59,824 bases of DNA from Halorubrum sp. SD626R (GTDB lineage: Archaea > Halobacteriota > Halobacteria > Halobacteriales > Haloferacaceae), in assembly GCF_001261915.1 (NCBI RefSeq), contig NZ_CVRT01000068.1, positions 1-59,824 on the forward strand, in the 5' to 3' direction. Under the pieces are notes generated by a model. It saw only the letters and a list, made by a program, of their open reading frames with translations. It had not been told where the DNA came from and made no database searches. The stretch's first letter is position 1, and each line of letters starts with the position of its first letter. Positions 16,954 to 24,786 of this stretch are shown here, one piece after another. The translations under genes were made by a program, and so were the position numbers.

Positions 16954-17163
16954 GTGACGTGTACTCACTGTGGCGCGGCGGACCCCGACAGCTACGTCCT
17001 CCGCTTCTCTCCGGAGGGCCGGGACGCTCAGCGGTTGGAGTTGAAGCTCTGCAACGACTGTCTCGAACGGTTCCTCGGCGAGGGAAACGCCGAACTCGTC
17101 TCTCCGAACATCGTGGCGATCGACAGCGACCCGTCCGACGAGTCGCTCGACGGTCGGCGTTAG
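16954..17163 (+). CDS. Small zinc-ribbon protein (69 aa)
   Basis: The protein begins MTCTHCGAADPDSYVLRFS and carries a second pair CNDC at residues 33-36, giving a CxxC...CxxC zinc ribbon with a long loop. The C-terminal third is acidic. The start is GTG at 16954, supported by the TATA-like sequence 26 nt upstream and because no ATG precedes the first CxxC. Function unknown. Confidence 0.65.
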   Translation: MTCTHCGAADPDSYVLRFSPEGRDAQRLELKLCNDCLERFLGEGNAELVSPNIVAIDSDPSDESLDGRR

Positions 17164-17193
17164 ACGGGTTCGCTCGCGGTGAGCGCGGCCCGT

Positions 17194-17889
17194 TCAGTCG
17201 TCGTCCACGTCGAGCGAGCGCTTCTCGCCGAGCTCCTCCTCTAAGCTCCCGCGCTCCCAACTCCGGACGGCGTCGCCCTCGACTTCCGCCCGAAGCTTCT
17301 CCTCGAGGAGGTTCACGGCGACGCTGTTGGCGCCCTCCGGGATGATCACGTCGGCGTGCTTCTTCGAGGGCTCGATGAACTGCTCGTGCATCGGCTTCAC
17401 CGTCGAGAGGTACTGGTCGATGACGCCCTCCAGGTCGCGGCCGCGGTCGATCACGTCTCGGCGGATCCGCCGCAGAATACGCACGTCGGCGTCGGTTTCG
17501 ACGAACAGCCGGAGGTCCATCATGTCGTTTATGTCCTCGTCGTACAGCGCCAAGATCCCCTCCAACACGATGACGTCGGTGGGTTCGACCTCGATCCGAT
17601 CCTGCTTCCGGTTGTGGATCTCGAAGTCGTACTGGGGCATCCGGACGGACTGACCCTCCAACAGCGCTTCGAGGTGCTCGCGGAGGAGCTCCCACTCGAA
17701 CGCCGACGGGTGGTCGTAGTTGACCGACTGCCGCTCCTCGAAGTCCAGATGCGAGAGGTCCTCGTAGTAGTTGTCCAGCGGGATGCGGGTGACGCTGTCG
17801 CCGAGGTCGCGGGTGACGAGCCGGGAGACGGTCGTCTTGCCCGCGCCGGTCCCTCCCGCGATCCCGATCACGAACGAGGGAATGGCCAT
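17194..17889 (-). CDS. udk: Uridine kinase
   Basis: Uridine kinase phosphorylates uridine and cytidine for pyrimidine salvage. The 231-residue protein has the P-loop GGTGAGKTT (12-20), the nucleoside-binding LDNYYED and NYDHPSAFEW, MPQYDFEIHNR, VIVLEGILAL, and the lid segment RILRRIRRDVIDRGRDLEGVIDQYLSTVKPMHEQFIEP. The C-terminal 30 residues are an acidic extension. The start ATG at 17889 is the usual N terminus. It may cooperate with thymidine kinase at 22363 in salvage, though it is not in the same operon. Confidence 0.93.
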   Translation of the reverse strand: MAIPSFVIGIAGGTGAGKTTVSRLVTRDLGDSVTRIPLDNYYEDLSHLDFEERQSVNYDHPSAFEWELLREHLEALLEGQSVRMPQYDFEIHNRKQDRIEVEPTDVIVLEGILALYDEDINDMMDLRLFVETDADVRILRRIRRDVIDRGRDLEGVIDQYLSTVKPMHEQFIEPSKKHADVIIPEGANSVAVNLLEEKLRAEVEGDAVRSWERGSLEEELGEKRSLDVDDD

Positions 17890-18060
17890 ATCTCCGCTCG
17901 AACGTCGGAGGGTTTGAACCCTCCTCTTCGTCCCGCGGTAGGGGCCCGCTCTGTGGGTCGCCTATCCACCGAACCGCCCGTTCGCGGTGCTCAAAACCGT
18001 CGTTTTCCGCACCGATCGACCCACTACGTACGGAACCCGTATAACGATACCGGGGGCAGC

Positions 18061-18066
18061 TTTTAG
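18061..18066 (+). promoter_or_regulatory. Probable TATA box of the CBS-domain gene
   Basis: GCTTTTAGCC sits 25-30 nt upstream of the ATG at 18091. A second AT-rich stretch (CGTATAACG, 18039-18047) lies a little further upstream. Confidence 0.45.
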
Positions 18067-18090
18067 CCGCTCGCAGCAGATTCTCGTCCC

Positions 18091-18717
18091 ATGCGAACAG
18101 ACACCACGGTTCGCGACGTGATGCATCGCGAGTTCCTCGGCGTGAGCGAGTCGGACCGGTTGAGCGACGCGGCGGGGCTGATGGTCGAGGAGGAGACCGA
18201 CTGCCTCGTCGTCGTCCGGGGCGGCGAGTCCGTCGGACGGCTCGGCTGTCGGGGCGCGCTCGGCGCCCTTCTCGACGCAGAGGGGTCGGCAAACGGGTCG
18301 GACGGGCTCACCGTCGGCGACGCGATGGGGCCGCCGCTCCCGACGGTGGCGCCGGACGACTCGCTGGCGACCGTCGAGGAGCGGCTGATCGCAGAGGGCG
18401 TCGACCGCCTCGTCGCGGTCGAGGAGGGCGAGGCGGTCGGCGTCGTGACCGCCGGCGACGCGCTCGCCGCCGGGGCGCCCCGGACCGGCGACGGGGCCCT
18501 CGACGCCGCCGTCGGCGACGAGTCGGTCCCCGGAACCCGCCGCGGGGGCGAGGGGATGCTCGGATCGGACGGCGGCGTCGACCCGGCGAGCGAGGCCGCC
18601 ACGACGGACGCCTCCGAGTCGCCGACGCAGGGCGTCTGCGAGAGCTGCGGGTCCTTGGTCCCGGACCTGGTGACCGCCAACGGACAGGCCGTCTGTCCGG
18701 AGTGTCGCGAAGTGTGA
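18091..18717 (+). CDS. Tandem CBS-domain protein with C-terminal zinc ribbon
   Basis: The 208-residue protein has two CBS motifs (TTVRDVMHREFLGVSESDRLSDAA from residue 5 and LTVGDAMGPPLPTVAPDDSLATVEE from about 78), each ending in an LVVVR/LVAVEE strand. A glycine- and acid-rich linker leads to CESCGSLVP...AVCPECREV, a four-cysteine zinc ribbon. CBS pairs bind adenosine nucleotides and act as energy or ligand sensors. The zinc ribbon could contact nucleic acid or a partner protein; that is inference. Confidence 0.85.
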   Translation: MRTDTTVRDVMHREFLGVSESDRLSDAAGLMVEEETDCLVVVRGGESVGRLGCRGALGALLDAEGSANGSDGLTVGDAMGPPLPTVAPDDSLATVEERLIAEGVDRLVAVEEGEAVGVVTAGDALAAGAPRTGDGALDAAVGDESVPGTRRGGEGMLGSDGGVDPASEAATTDASESPTQGVCESCGSLVPDLVTANGQAVCPECREV

Positions 18718-18788
18718 ACAGCGGTCCGACCGGGACCCTCGTTCCTCGCCGGTAGCCTCATGCCCCGCCGCGTCAAACCGAAGAGCGA

Positions 18789-19325
18789 ATGTCCGACGCC
18801 GAGGGGCCGACGATCGCGCCGGCGACGGTCGACGACGTCGACGACGTCACCGACCTGTGGATCGCGCTGGCGGAGGGCCAGCGGCGCCACGGCTCGACGC
18901 TGCTCGCCGAGCCGAATCGCACCGCGGTCCGCGAGTGGGTCGCGCGCTCGGTCGTCACCGGAGAGATACTCGTCGCCCGCGACGGCGAGGCCGACGACGA
19001 CGGTCCGATCGGGTTCGTCGGCTTCTCGCTCGATCGGGAGGGGTACGAGCGCGACCGCGTCCGCGGAACGGTGAGCAACCTGTTCGTCGTCTCCGAGCGA
19101 CGCGGCGAGGGAGTCGGCGCCGACCTGCTCGACGCGGCCGAACGCGCTCTCGCGGCGGCCGGCGCCGAGGCCGTCGCGCTGGAGGCGCTCGCGGAAAACG
19201 ACCGGGCCCGCGCGTTCTACGCCGACCGGGGGTACGACCGCCACCGCGTCGAGCTGACGAAGCCGCTGTCGGAGTCGGCAGACGGTGACCCGACGGAAGG
19301 CGACGCCGGGACCGGAACCGAGTGA
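18789..19325 (+). CDS. GNAT-family N-acetyltransferase
   Basis: The 178-residue protein shows the GNAT fold: the N-terminal strand IAPATVDDVDDVTDLW, the central IGFVGFSLD strand, the acetyl-CoA loop VVSERRGEGVGADLL (R/Q-x-x-G-x-G/A pattern) and the final strand-helix NDRARAFYADRGYDRHRVELTK. The substrate is unknown. An acidic tail of about 18 residues follows. It ends 68 nt before tRNA-Thr on the same strand. Confidence 0.88.
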   Translation: MSDAEGPTIAPATVDDVDDVTDLWIALAEGQRRHGSTLLAEPNRTAVREWVARSVVTGEILVARDGEADDDGPIGFVGFSLDREGYERDRVRGTVSNLFVVSERRGEGVGADLLDAAERALAAAGAEAVALEALAENDRARAFYADRGYDRHRVELTKPLSESADGDPTEGDAGTGTE

Positions 19326-19393
19326 CCCGGAGCGGGCGCCAGCCTCGCCGAAAGCGACACGCACTCATACGAGGCCCGAGTACGCCAGCCTGC

Positions 19394-19467
19394 GCCAGGG
19401 GAGCATGGGCGGTTCATGCACTCGACTTGTAATCGAGACTTCCGGGGTTCAAATCCCTGCCCTGGCT
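19394..19467 (+). tRNA. tRNA-Thr (anticodon TGT)
   Basis: A complete cloverleaf: acceptor GCCAGGG/CCCTGGC, anticodon stem CTCGA/TCGAG around loop CTTGTAA with TGT at 34-36, and T loop TTCAAAT. The discriminator is T (U73), as is usual for archaeal tRNA-Thr. The CCA end is not encoded and there is no intron. Confidence 0.96.
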
Positions 19468-19543
19468 TCGCACCTTTTTTCGGATCCGCACTGGCTCGCC
19501 GGGATCCGTTTACCGAGGCTCCGCGCGAGTCCACCGGGATCCG

Positions 19544-19551
19544 TTTATATA
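19544..19551 (+). promoter_or_regulatory. TATA box of the small membrane protein gene at 19573
   Basis: TTTATATA is 22-29 nt upstream of the ATG. It is part of a duplicated segment: GGGATCCGTTTA occurs at 19501-19512 and again at 19536-19547, but only the second copy continues into a good TATA box. Confidence 0.6.
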
Positions 19552-19572
19552 CACCCCGCACCGATCCGCGGT

Positions 19573-19779
19573 ATGGATCGGACCGACACCGCCCTGCTCG
19601 GCGTCGCCGGGGTCGTCGCCGCCCTCGTCCTCGCGATGGCCTTCGCCGCGGGCGTCCTGTTCGGTCCCGAGGTGTCGGTCTTCAGGCCGATTCGGCTCCT
19701 CGCCGTCGAGCCGTTCGCGTGGGTCGTCGTCGCGGCGCTGATCGTCGCGGTCGTCGGTCACGCGTACATCGACGACTGA
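19573..19779 (+). CDS. Small two-span membrane protein (68 aa)
   Basis: The protein has two hydrophobic spans (about 8-29 and 46-64) separated by a short loop, and ends HAYIDD. No family recognised. The start at 19573 is set by a TATA box 25 nt upstream. It is convergent with the UspA gene at 19806. Confidence 0.65.
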   Translation: MDRTDTALLGVAGVVAALVLAMAFAAGVLFGPEVSVFRPIRLLAVEPFAWVVVAALIVAVVGHAYIDD

Positions 19780-19805
19780 CGGCGCGGCTCGGAACGCGGC
19801 CGGTC

Positions 19806-20225
19806 TCAGCGCACGACGGTCACGGGGACCGGCGCGTTCTGGAACACCGACTTCGCGACGTTGCCGACGAGGAGTCGGTCGGTGAGCGAGCCGCTGTGGG
19901 TCCCGATCACGACCACGTCGAACTCCTCGGCGCGCTCGACGATCCGGCTCGCGGGGGAGCCGACCTCGGACTCGACGGCGACGGCGACCCCGTGCTCCGT
20001 GGCGATCTCCCCCGCCCGTTCGAACACGTCCTCGGAGAGTTCCCGGACGCGCTCCTCGCTGTCGTCCGCCAGCGCGATGCCCGTGGCCGCCCCCATCATC
20101 GAGGACGGCTCGCCGACGACGTGTAACACCGTCACGTCGGCGTCGGGATGCGCGTCGAGCGCGAAGCGCAGCGCCCGCTCCGAAAGCTCCGAGTCGTCCA
20201 TCGCGACGAGTACGCGTTCGACCAT
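19806..20225 (-). CDS. Universal stress protein, UspA family
   Basis: The 139-residue Usp domain begins MVERVLVAMDDSELSERAL and ends VVIGTHSGSLTDRLLVGNVAKSVFQNAPVPVTVVR, which holds the G-x2-G-like loop and the S-V-x-K/Q region of ATP-binding Usps. A methionine-rich loop (PSSMMGAATG) follows strand two. ATG at 20225 has a TATA box 27 nt upstream; an extended frame to 20240 would start inside the leader and is not favoured. Confidence 0.9.
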   Translation of the reverse strand: MVERVLVAMDDSELSERALRFALDAHPDADVTVLHVVGEPSSMMGAATGIALADDSEERVRELSEDVFERAGEIATEHGVAVAVESEVGSPASRIVERAEEFDVVVIGTHSGSLTDRLLVGNVAKSVFQNAPVPVTVVR

Positions 20226-20248
20226 GGTATTCGTACGCACGCTACAGG

Positions 20249-20254
20249 GATAAA
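20249..20254 (-). promoter_or_regulatory. TATA box of the UspA gene at 20225
   Basis: The minus strand reads TTTATC centred 27 nt upstream of the ATG at 20225. Confidence 0.6.
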
Positions 20255-20270
20255 CGCTCGCGCGCTCGGT

Positions 20271-20825
20271 CTACCCGGAGTGACGACCGTTCGACTCGCT
20301 CGACTCTTCGCCGTCGACCTCGCGGATCGCCCGAATCAGCGCGTCGAGCGCGGCGTCGACCGCGCCGCGTCTCACCGCGTCGCGGTCGCCGTCGAGGACG
20401 ACGCGCTCGCCCCGGACGAACGACGCCTCCGTGCCCCACGGCGCCGCGTACGCGACGGCGACGTAGACGAGGCCGACGGGCTTCTCCGCGGTGCCGCCGC
20501 CCGGGCCGGCGATCCCGGTGGTCGCGACCGCCCACGTCGCGTCCGCCCGGTCCCGCGCGCCCGCGGCCATCTCCTCCGCGACCGCCGCGCTCACCGCCCC
20601 GTCGCCGTCGAGCGACTCGCGGGAAACGCCGAGCAGCTCCCGTTTCGCGTCGTAGGCGTAGGTGACGAACCCCCGGTCGAAGTAGGCGCTCGCGCCCGGA
20701 ATCTCGGTCACGCGCGACCCGACCAGCCCGCCGGTGAGCGACTCCGCGACCGCGAGCGACTCCTCTCTGTCGGTCAGCAGCTCGCCGAGGACGGCCGCGG
20801 TCGACTCCGAGTCCGTCTCGTCCAT
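20271..20825 (-). CDS. CinA-type nicotinamide-nucleotide amidase
   Basis: The 184-residue protein is a stand-alone CinA C-terminal domain. Diagnostic segments are LAVAESLTGGLVGSRVTEIPGASAYFDRGFVTYAYDAKRELLGV at residues 24-67 and ATTGIAGPGGGTAEKPVGLVYVAV near 105-128. Such domains (PncC) deamidate NMN to nicotinate mononucleotide in NAD recycling. The N-terminal COG1058 half of bacterial CinA is absent. A deletion-free start ATG at 20825 fits the family. Confidence 0.9.
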   Translation of the reverse strand: MDETDSESTAAVLGELLTDREESLAVAESLTGGLVGSRVTEIPGASAYFDRGFVTYAYDAKRELLGVSRESLDGDGAVSAAVAEEMAAGARDRADATWAVATTGIAGPGGGTAEKPVGLVYVAVAYAAPWGTEASFVRGERVVLDGDRDAVRRGAVDAALDALIRAIREVDGEESSESNGRHSG

Positions 20826-20904
20826 ACCCGCACTGCGACCCCCACGCCCGTGGGGTTTACGCTCGACCGCGCGCAAGCGCACCCATGACGGACGGTGACG
20901 CTCC

Positions 20905-21525
20905 GTGACCGACTGGGACGGGCGGTTCGCGTCCGGCGAGTACCCCCGAGAGCCGGAGTCGTCGCCCGTGCTGCGCTCGTACGAGCCCTCGATCCCCGAC
21001 GGACGCGCGCTCGACGTCGCCGCTGGCACCGGCCGGAACGCGGTATTCCTGGCCGAGGCCGGCTACGCGGTCGACGCCCTCGACGCCTCGCGAGAGGGGC
21101 TGAGGATCATCGGCGAGCGCGCCGCGGAGCGCGGGATCGAGGACCGGATCGAACCGATCCGCGGCGACGTCACCACGTACGGCTTCCCGACCGAGGCGTA
21201 CGAGCTGGTAACGATGAGCTTCTTCCGTTCCCTCGACCGCTTCGCCGACATCGCCGAGGCGCTCGCCCCGGGCGGCTACCTCTTCGTCGAGGGACACCTC
21301 CGGTCCGCGTCGCCGACACCCTCCGGCCCGAGCGACGACCGGTACCGGTTCGCGGCCAACGAGCTACTCCGGGCGGGGCTCGGGCTGACGGTACTGTACT
21401 ACGACGAGGTGACCGAGGAGCGTCCCGACGACCGGCGGCGCGCCACCGCCCGCCTGCTCGCCCGGCGATCGACCGGGGGTCGGCAGTCGTACCCGCGGCG
21501 ACCGACCGAGGGCGGCGATGAGTGA
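20905..21525 (+). CDS. SAM-dependent methyltransferase (TehB-like)
   Basis: The 206-residue protein has the class I SAM motif ALDVAAGTGRNAVFLAEAGYAVDALDAS (residues 35-62), the acidic IRGDVTTYGFP and the post-motif LAPGGYLFVEGHL. The WDGRFASGEYP opening resembles TehB-type small-molecule methyltransferases. The start is GTG at 20905; an ATG at 20885 is out of frame and stops after seven codons. Its last eight bases overlap the next gene. Confidence 0.82.
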   Translation: MTDWDGRFASGEYPREPESSPVLRSYEPSIPDGRALDVAAGTGRNAVFLAEAGYAVDALDASREGLRIIGERAAERGIEDRIEPIRGDVTTYGFPTEAYELVTMSFFRSLDRFADIAEALAPGGYLFVEGHLRSASPTPSGPSDDRYRFAANELLRAGLGLTVLYYDEVTEERPDDRRRATARLLARRSTGGRQSYPRRPTEGGDE

Positions 21526-22012
21526 CCCCGGCCCCGGGGAGTCGCTCCGCGCGCTCGTGGCGTCCGCCGTCGACGGGGACCTCTCGGAGTCGTCGGCGCC
21601 GATCGCCGTCGCCGAGCGCGGCGACGACCCCGGTCCCGGGACGCGACTCGCCGACATCGCCGCCGGCGACTCGATCGTCGGCGTGGTCCCCCGGATCGAC
21701 CCGTCGCTCGCCCGGCGGGTCGCGGACGAGGTCGACGGGGAGGCCCGGCTGGTGTTCACGGGGAGCGCGGGCGACCGCCTCGCCGGTCCGACGGGGACCG
21801 CCGTCCGATCGGCGCTCTCCGGACGCGGCGTCGAGGCGTACCGCCACGGGGGCGACTCGCCGGTCGGCGTGCTCCTCGTCGGCGACCGCGCCGCGGTCGG
21901 GCTGTTCGACGACCGAGGGCTCGCCGCGGTGCTGTGGTCGGACGCGCCGCGCGTCCGGGAGTGGGCGGCCGCGACCTTCCGCCGGTTCCTCGCGGCCGCC
22001 GACCCGGTGTGA
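21518..22012 (+). CDS. Stand-alone FilR1-like sensor domain protein
   Basis: The 164-residue protein resembles the C-terminal ligand-binding domain (FilR1 type) of haloarchaeal winged-helix regulators, notably the closing pattern PVGVLLVGDRAAVGLFDDRGLAAVLWSDAPRVREWAAATFRRFL. No helix-turn-helix precedes it. It overlaps the upstream methyltransferase gene by eight bases, so it is co-translated. Whether it senses a ligand for a partner regulator is inference; a fold assignment by search is needed. Confidence 0.6.
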   Translation: MSDPGPGESLRALVASAVDGDLSESSAPIAVAERGDDPGPGTRLADIAAGDSIVGVVPRIDPSLARRVADEVDGEARLVFTGSAGDRLAGPTGTAVRSALSGRGVEAYRHGGDSPVGVLLVGDRAAVGLFDDRGLAAVLWSDAPRVREWAAATFRRFLAAADPV

Positions 22013-22089
22013 GGCGGCGGCGCGTCGCCGCCCGCGTGAGGGCGACGGCGGGCGCACCGCTTTTCACCGCCCCAAGCGAAGCGACCGCC

Positions 22090-22347
22090 ATGAGAGCAGC
22101 GCTGCTCCTGATCGTCGGCCTCGTCGGAGTCGTCCAGACGCTCGCCCCGCGCCCGGTCGTGCGAGCGTGGACCCGCGTCGTCTACCGCGACGCCGGCGAC
22201 GCGGAGCCCCGCGAGTGGGCCTACCTCGCCGCGCGGGCCGAGGGAGCGGTCCTCGCGCTCGCCTCGCTGGTCGGGCTGTACCGCCTCGCGGCGGCGCCGG
22301 ACGACACCGAGGAGGCGCCGGCGACCGACGATCGGTCGGGCGAATAG
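22090..22347 (+). CDS. Small membrane protein (85 aa)
   Basis: The protein begins with a hydrophobic span (MRAALLLIVGLVGVVQTLAP), then a soluble loop PVVRAWTRVVYRD, a second weaker span at about 48-65, and an acidic threonine-rich tail. It looks like a two-span protein of a type common in haloarchaea. ATG at 22090 is the natural start; upstream codons belong to the neighbouring region. Function unknown. Confidence 0.62.
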   Translation: MRAALLLIVGLVGVVQTLAPRPVVRAWTRVVYRDAGDAEPREWAYLAARAEGAVLALASLVGLYRLAAAPDDTEEAPATDDRSGE

Positions 22348-22362
22348 CCGGCGGTCGCCTCT

Positions 22363-23049
22363 TCAGTCGTCGGTCGCGTCCGCCGGCTCCCCGGTGGTAT
22401 CAGTCGATTCCCCGGACGCCCTCCCGTCGTCGGCCAGGTACGACCGGCCGCCGTCGGGGCGCTCGCCGGTCCGCAGGACGTGGCAGTCCCGACACCGGGC
22501 CTCGTACGACTCCTCGGCGCCGACGAGGATCGTCGGATCGTCCTCGTGAGCGGGCTCGCCCTCGATGAGCCGCTGGTTCCGGGAGGCGGGCTCGCCGCAG
22601 ACGGAGCAGATCGCCTGGAGCTTGTCGACGTACTCGGCGGTCGCCATGAGCTGCGGGAGGGGCTCGAACGGCTCGCCGCGGAACGTCTGGTCGGTGCCGG
22701 AGACGATCACGCGGGTCCCGGCGTCGGCGAGCGCGTTGCAGACCTCGACGAGCGCGTCCGAGAAGAAGTTCGCCTCGTCGACCGCGACGACCTCCGGGTA
22801 CGGCTCGTCGTCGAGGATGTCGAGGGGCCCGTCGCCCTCGTTGTCGACGACGGTCGCCTCCCACTGGCGTCCGGTGTGGCTCCCGATCGTCTCCTCGCCG
22901 TAGCGGTCGTCGACCGCGGGCTTGTACACCGCGACGGACTGCCCGGCGATCTCGGACCGGCGGAGCCGGCGCAACAGCTCCTCGGTCTTCCCGGAGAACA
23001 TCGAGCCGGAGATGACCTCGATCCAGCCGGATCGAGTGATGGCGTGCAT
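22363..23049 (-). CDS. tdk: Thymidine kinase (type II)
   Basis: Thymidine kinase phosphorylates thymidine for dTTP salvage. The 228-residue protein has the P-loop GSMFSGKT (15-22), VVAVDEANFF (the DExN motif with catalytic glutamate), the lasso-type substrate loop, and a zinc site built from CSVCG and CRDCH. An acidic, threonine-rich tail of about 35 residues extends beyond the fold. The start at 23049 is standard. Confidence 0.95.
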   Translation of the reverse strand: MHAITRSGWIEVISGSMFSGKTEELLRRLRRSEIAGQSVAVYKPAVDDRYGEETIGSHTGRQWEATVVDNEGDGPLDILDDEPYPEVVAVDEANFFSDALVEVCNALADAGTRVIVSGTDQTFRGEPFEPLPQLMATAEYVDKLQAICSVCGEPASRNQRLIEGEPAHEDDPTILVGAEESYEARCRDCHVLRTGERPDGGRSYLADDGRASGESTDTTGEPADATDD

Positions 23050-23144
23050 GAGCGATCGGGCCGGTGCCAGCGACTAAACCGTTTCTCTCCGGTCCCGTCG
23101 CGGCGCCGTCTATCGGTCGCGGTCACGGAGCGGGCGGCTCCCGG

Positions 23145-23597
23145 TCAGACGCCGCCCGCGACCGCGACGAGGACCGCTGCGGCGACGACGTAGGTCGCGG
23201 CCGAGAGCGCCCAGTCGCGGCGGATCGTCGCGAGGCGCTGCCTGGGGAGCCCCTGCGCCCGCGGGAGCGGGACGAGCGCGAAGAAGCCGACCATCAGCGC
23301 GAGCATGACCGCCGAAGCGACCGCGAGGGCGACGGCGCCGCCGCCGAGGCCGATCTGCGCCGCGGCGACGAGCCCGACGAAGAGGAGCCCCGAGCCGCCG
23401 CCGGCGACGTAGTGGACCCACGACGCCAGCCGCTCGGGGGCGTCGTCGACCGGCGTGTCGGTGAGCACGCCCGCGGCGACCCTCGGGGCGGTCGTCCCCT
23501 CCGGGAGCCGGGGCATCACGCGGTCCATCGCGAGCGTCGCGAGCAGTCCGACGACCGGCCCCAGCGCGAGGCCGGCGAGGAGCGAGAACGTGGCCAT
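23145..23597 (-). CDS. Polytopic membrane protein
   Basis: The 150-residue protein has four hydrophobic segments (about 5-25, 62-83, 86-108 and 128-147). A loop RVAAGVLTDTPVDDAPERLASWVHYVAGGGSG joins spans one and two. No family recognised. It is preceded by the amidohydrolase gene on the same strand, 27 nt upstream. Confidence 0.65.
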   Translation of the reverse strand: MATFSLLAGLALGPVVGLLATLAMDRVMPRLPEGTTAPRVAAGVLTDTPVDDAPERLASWVHYVAGGGSGLLFVGLVAAAQIGLGGGAVALAVASAVMLALMVGFFALVPLPRAQGLPRQRLATIRRDWALSAATYVVAAAVLVAVAGGV

Positions 23598-23624
23598 CGC
23601 GGATCGGTACGACCGCGACCGGCT

Positions 23625-24719
23625 TCAGTCTCCCGCCGGACCGCTCCCGCCGCCGTCGACCTCGTCGCCGCCGACCTCGTCGCCGCCAATCACGACGCGC
23701 GAGACGTCGGCGGCGCCCGCCCGCCGGACGATCGCGCGGACGAGGTCGTGCGCCCCGGCGAGGTTGTCGGAGTCGCCGTCGAGGACGAGCAGGTCGGCGT
23801 CGGCGCCGGGTTCGACGACGCCCTTGTCCAGCCCCGCGATCGCGGCGCCGTTGACGGTCGCCATCCGGAGGACGTCGCGGGCGGGGAGGTCCGCGAGCTT
23901 CGCGGCGAACTCCATCTCGCGGAACATCGATGGGGAGTCGAGCATGACGTTGTCGGTGCCGAGCGCGACGGTCGTCCGCTCCGCGAGCTCGCGGATCGGC
24001 GGCACCCCGACCTTCGTCACGAGGTTCGAGCGCGGGCAGACGACGACCGGCGTCCCCCGGTCGTCGAGGCGTTCGAGGTGGATATCCTCGGCGTGGACCA
24101 TGTGGACGAGGAAGTCCGGCTCCAGATCCATTGCGGGGTTGACGTCGTCGGCGTCGCGCTCGCCGGCGTGGATCCCGAACAGCTTCCCGGCCTTGCGGGT
24201 CTCCGAGCGCACGGCGTCGAAGTCGCCGTCGCGGGCTCCCGAGGCGCCGTAGCCGTCGGCGACCGAGAGCACGTCGGGATCGTCGCGGCCGAGGACGACG
24301 GGCTCGATCGCGCGCTCGCCGAAGTCGACGCCCTCGCCGGCGACCGCGTCGCGCAGCGCGGCCACGCCCTCGACGCCGCCCTCGCGGAACTCGAGGAAGC
24401 TTCCGGTGCCGGTCGACTCCATGTACCGGAGCGTCCGCGCCATGGCCGCCACCTTCTCCTCGCGGCTCGTCGACCGGAGCAGCCGGTGTTTGAGCCCGTC
24501 CGGCGGGGCGACGAGCTCGTCGAGCGAGAGCCCCTCGCCGGCCTCCTTCGCGATGGAGTCCCCGATGTGGGTGTGCGCGTTGACGAACGCGGGGAGGATC
24601 ACGTCGTCGCTCTCGACCGGCGCCTCCTCGACCCGGACGACCTCGCCGTCGGCGACCACGACCCGTCCCTCGACGGGCTCGAACGCCTCGCCGACGAGTA
24701 TCGTCCCCTCCAGATGCAT
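23625..24719 (-). CDS. Amidohydrolase of the ATZ/TRZ-cytosine deaminase group
   Basis: The 364-residue protein has the metal ligands of the aminohydrolase branch: AFVNAHTHIGD (HxH, residues 45-55), FGIHAGE and VHMVHAED histidines in the barrel, and GTDNVMLDSPSMF with the catalytic aspartate. Relatives deaminate nucleobases or chlorohydrolyse s-triazines. The exact substrate cannot be read from sequence. The C terminus has a small tandem duplication (GGDEVGGDEV), visible as a 15-nt direct repeat. Confidence 0.85.
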   Translation of the reverse strand: MHLEGTILVGEAFEPVEGRVVVADGEVVRVEEAPVESDDVILPAFVNAHTHIGDSIAKEAGEGLSLDELVAPPDGLKHRLLRSTSREEKVAAMARTLRYMESTGTGSFLEFREGGVEGVAALRDAVAGEGVDFGERAIEPVVLGRDDPDVLSVADGYGASGARDGDFDAVRSETRKAGKLFGIHAGERDADDVNPAMDLEPDFLVHMVHAEDIHLERLDDRGTPVVVCPRSNLVTKVGVPPIRELAERTTVALGTDNVMLDSPSMFREMEFAAKLADLPARDVLRMATVNGAAIAGLDKGVVEPGADADLLVLDGDSDNLAGAHDLVRAIVRRAGAADVSRVVIGGDEVGGDEVDGGGSGPAGD

Positions 24720-24786
24720 ACCCCACGGTCGCCAGCCCGGGGTTAAAACGTCACGGGAACGGGTCGATCGGGCGGTCGCTCCGCCC

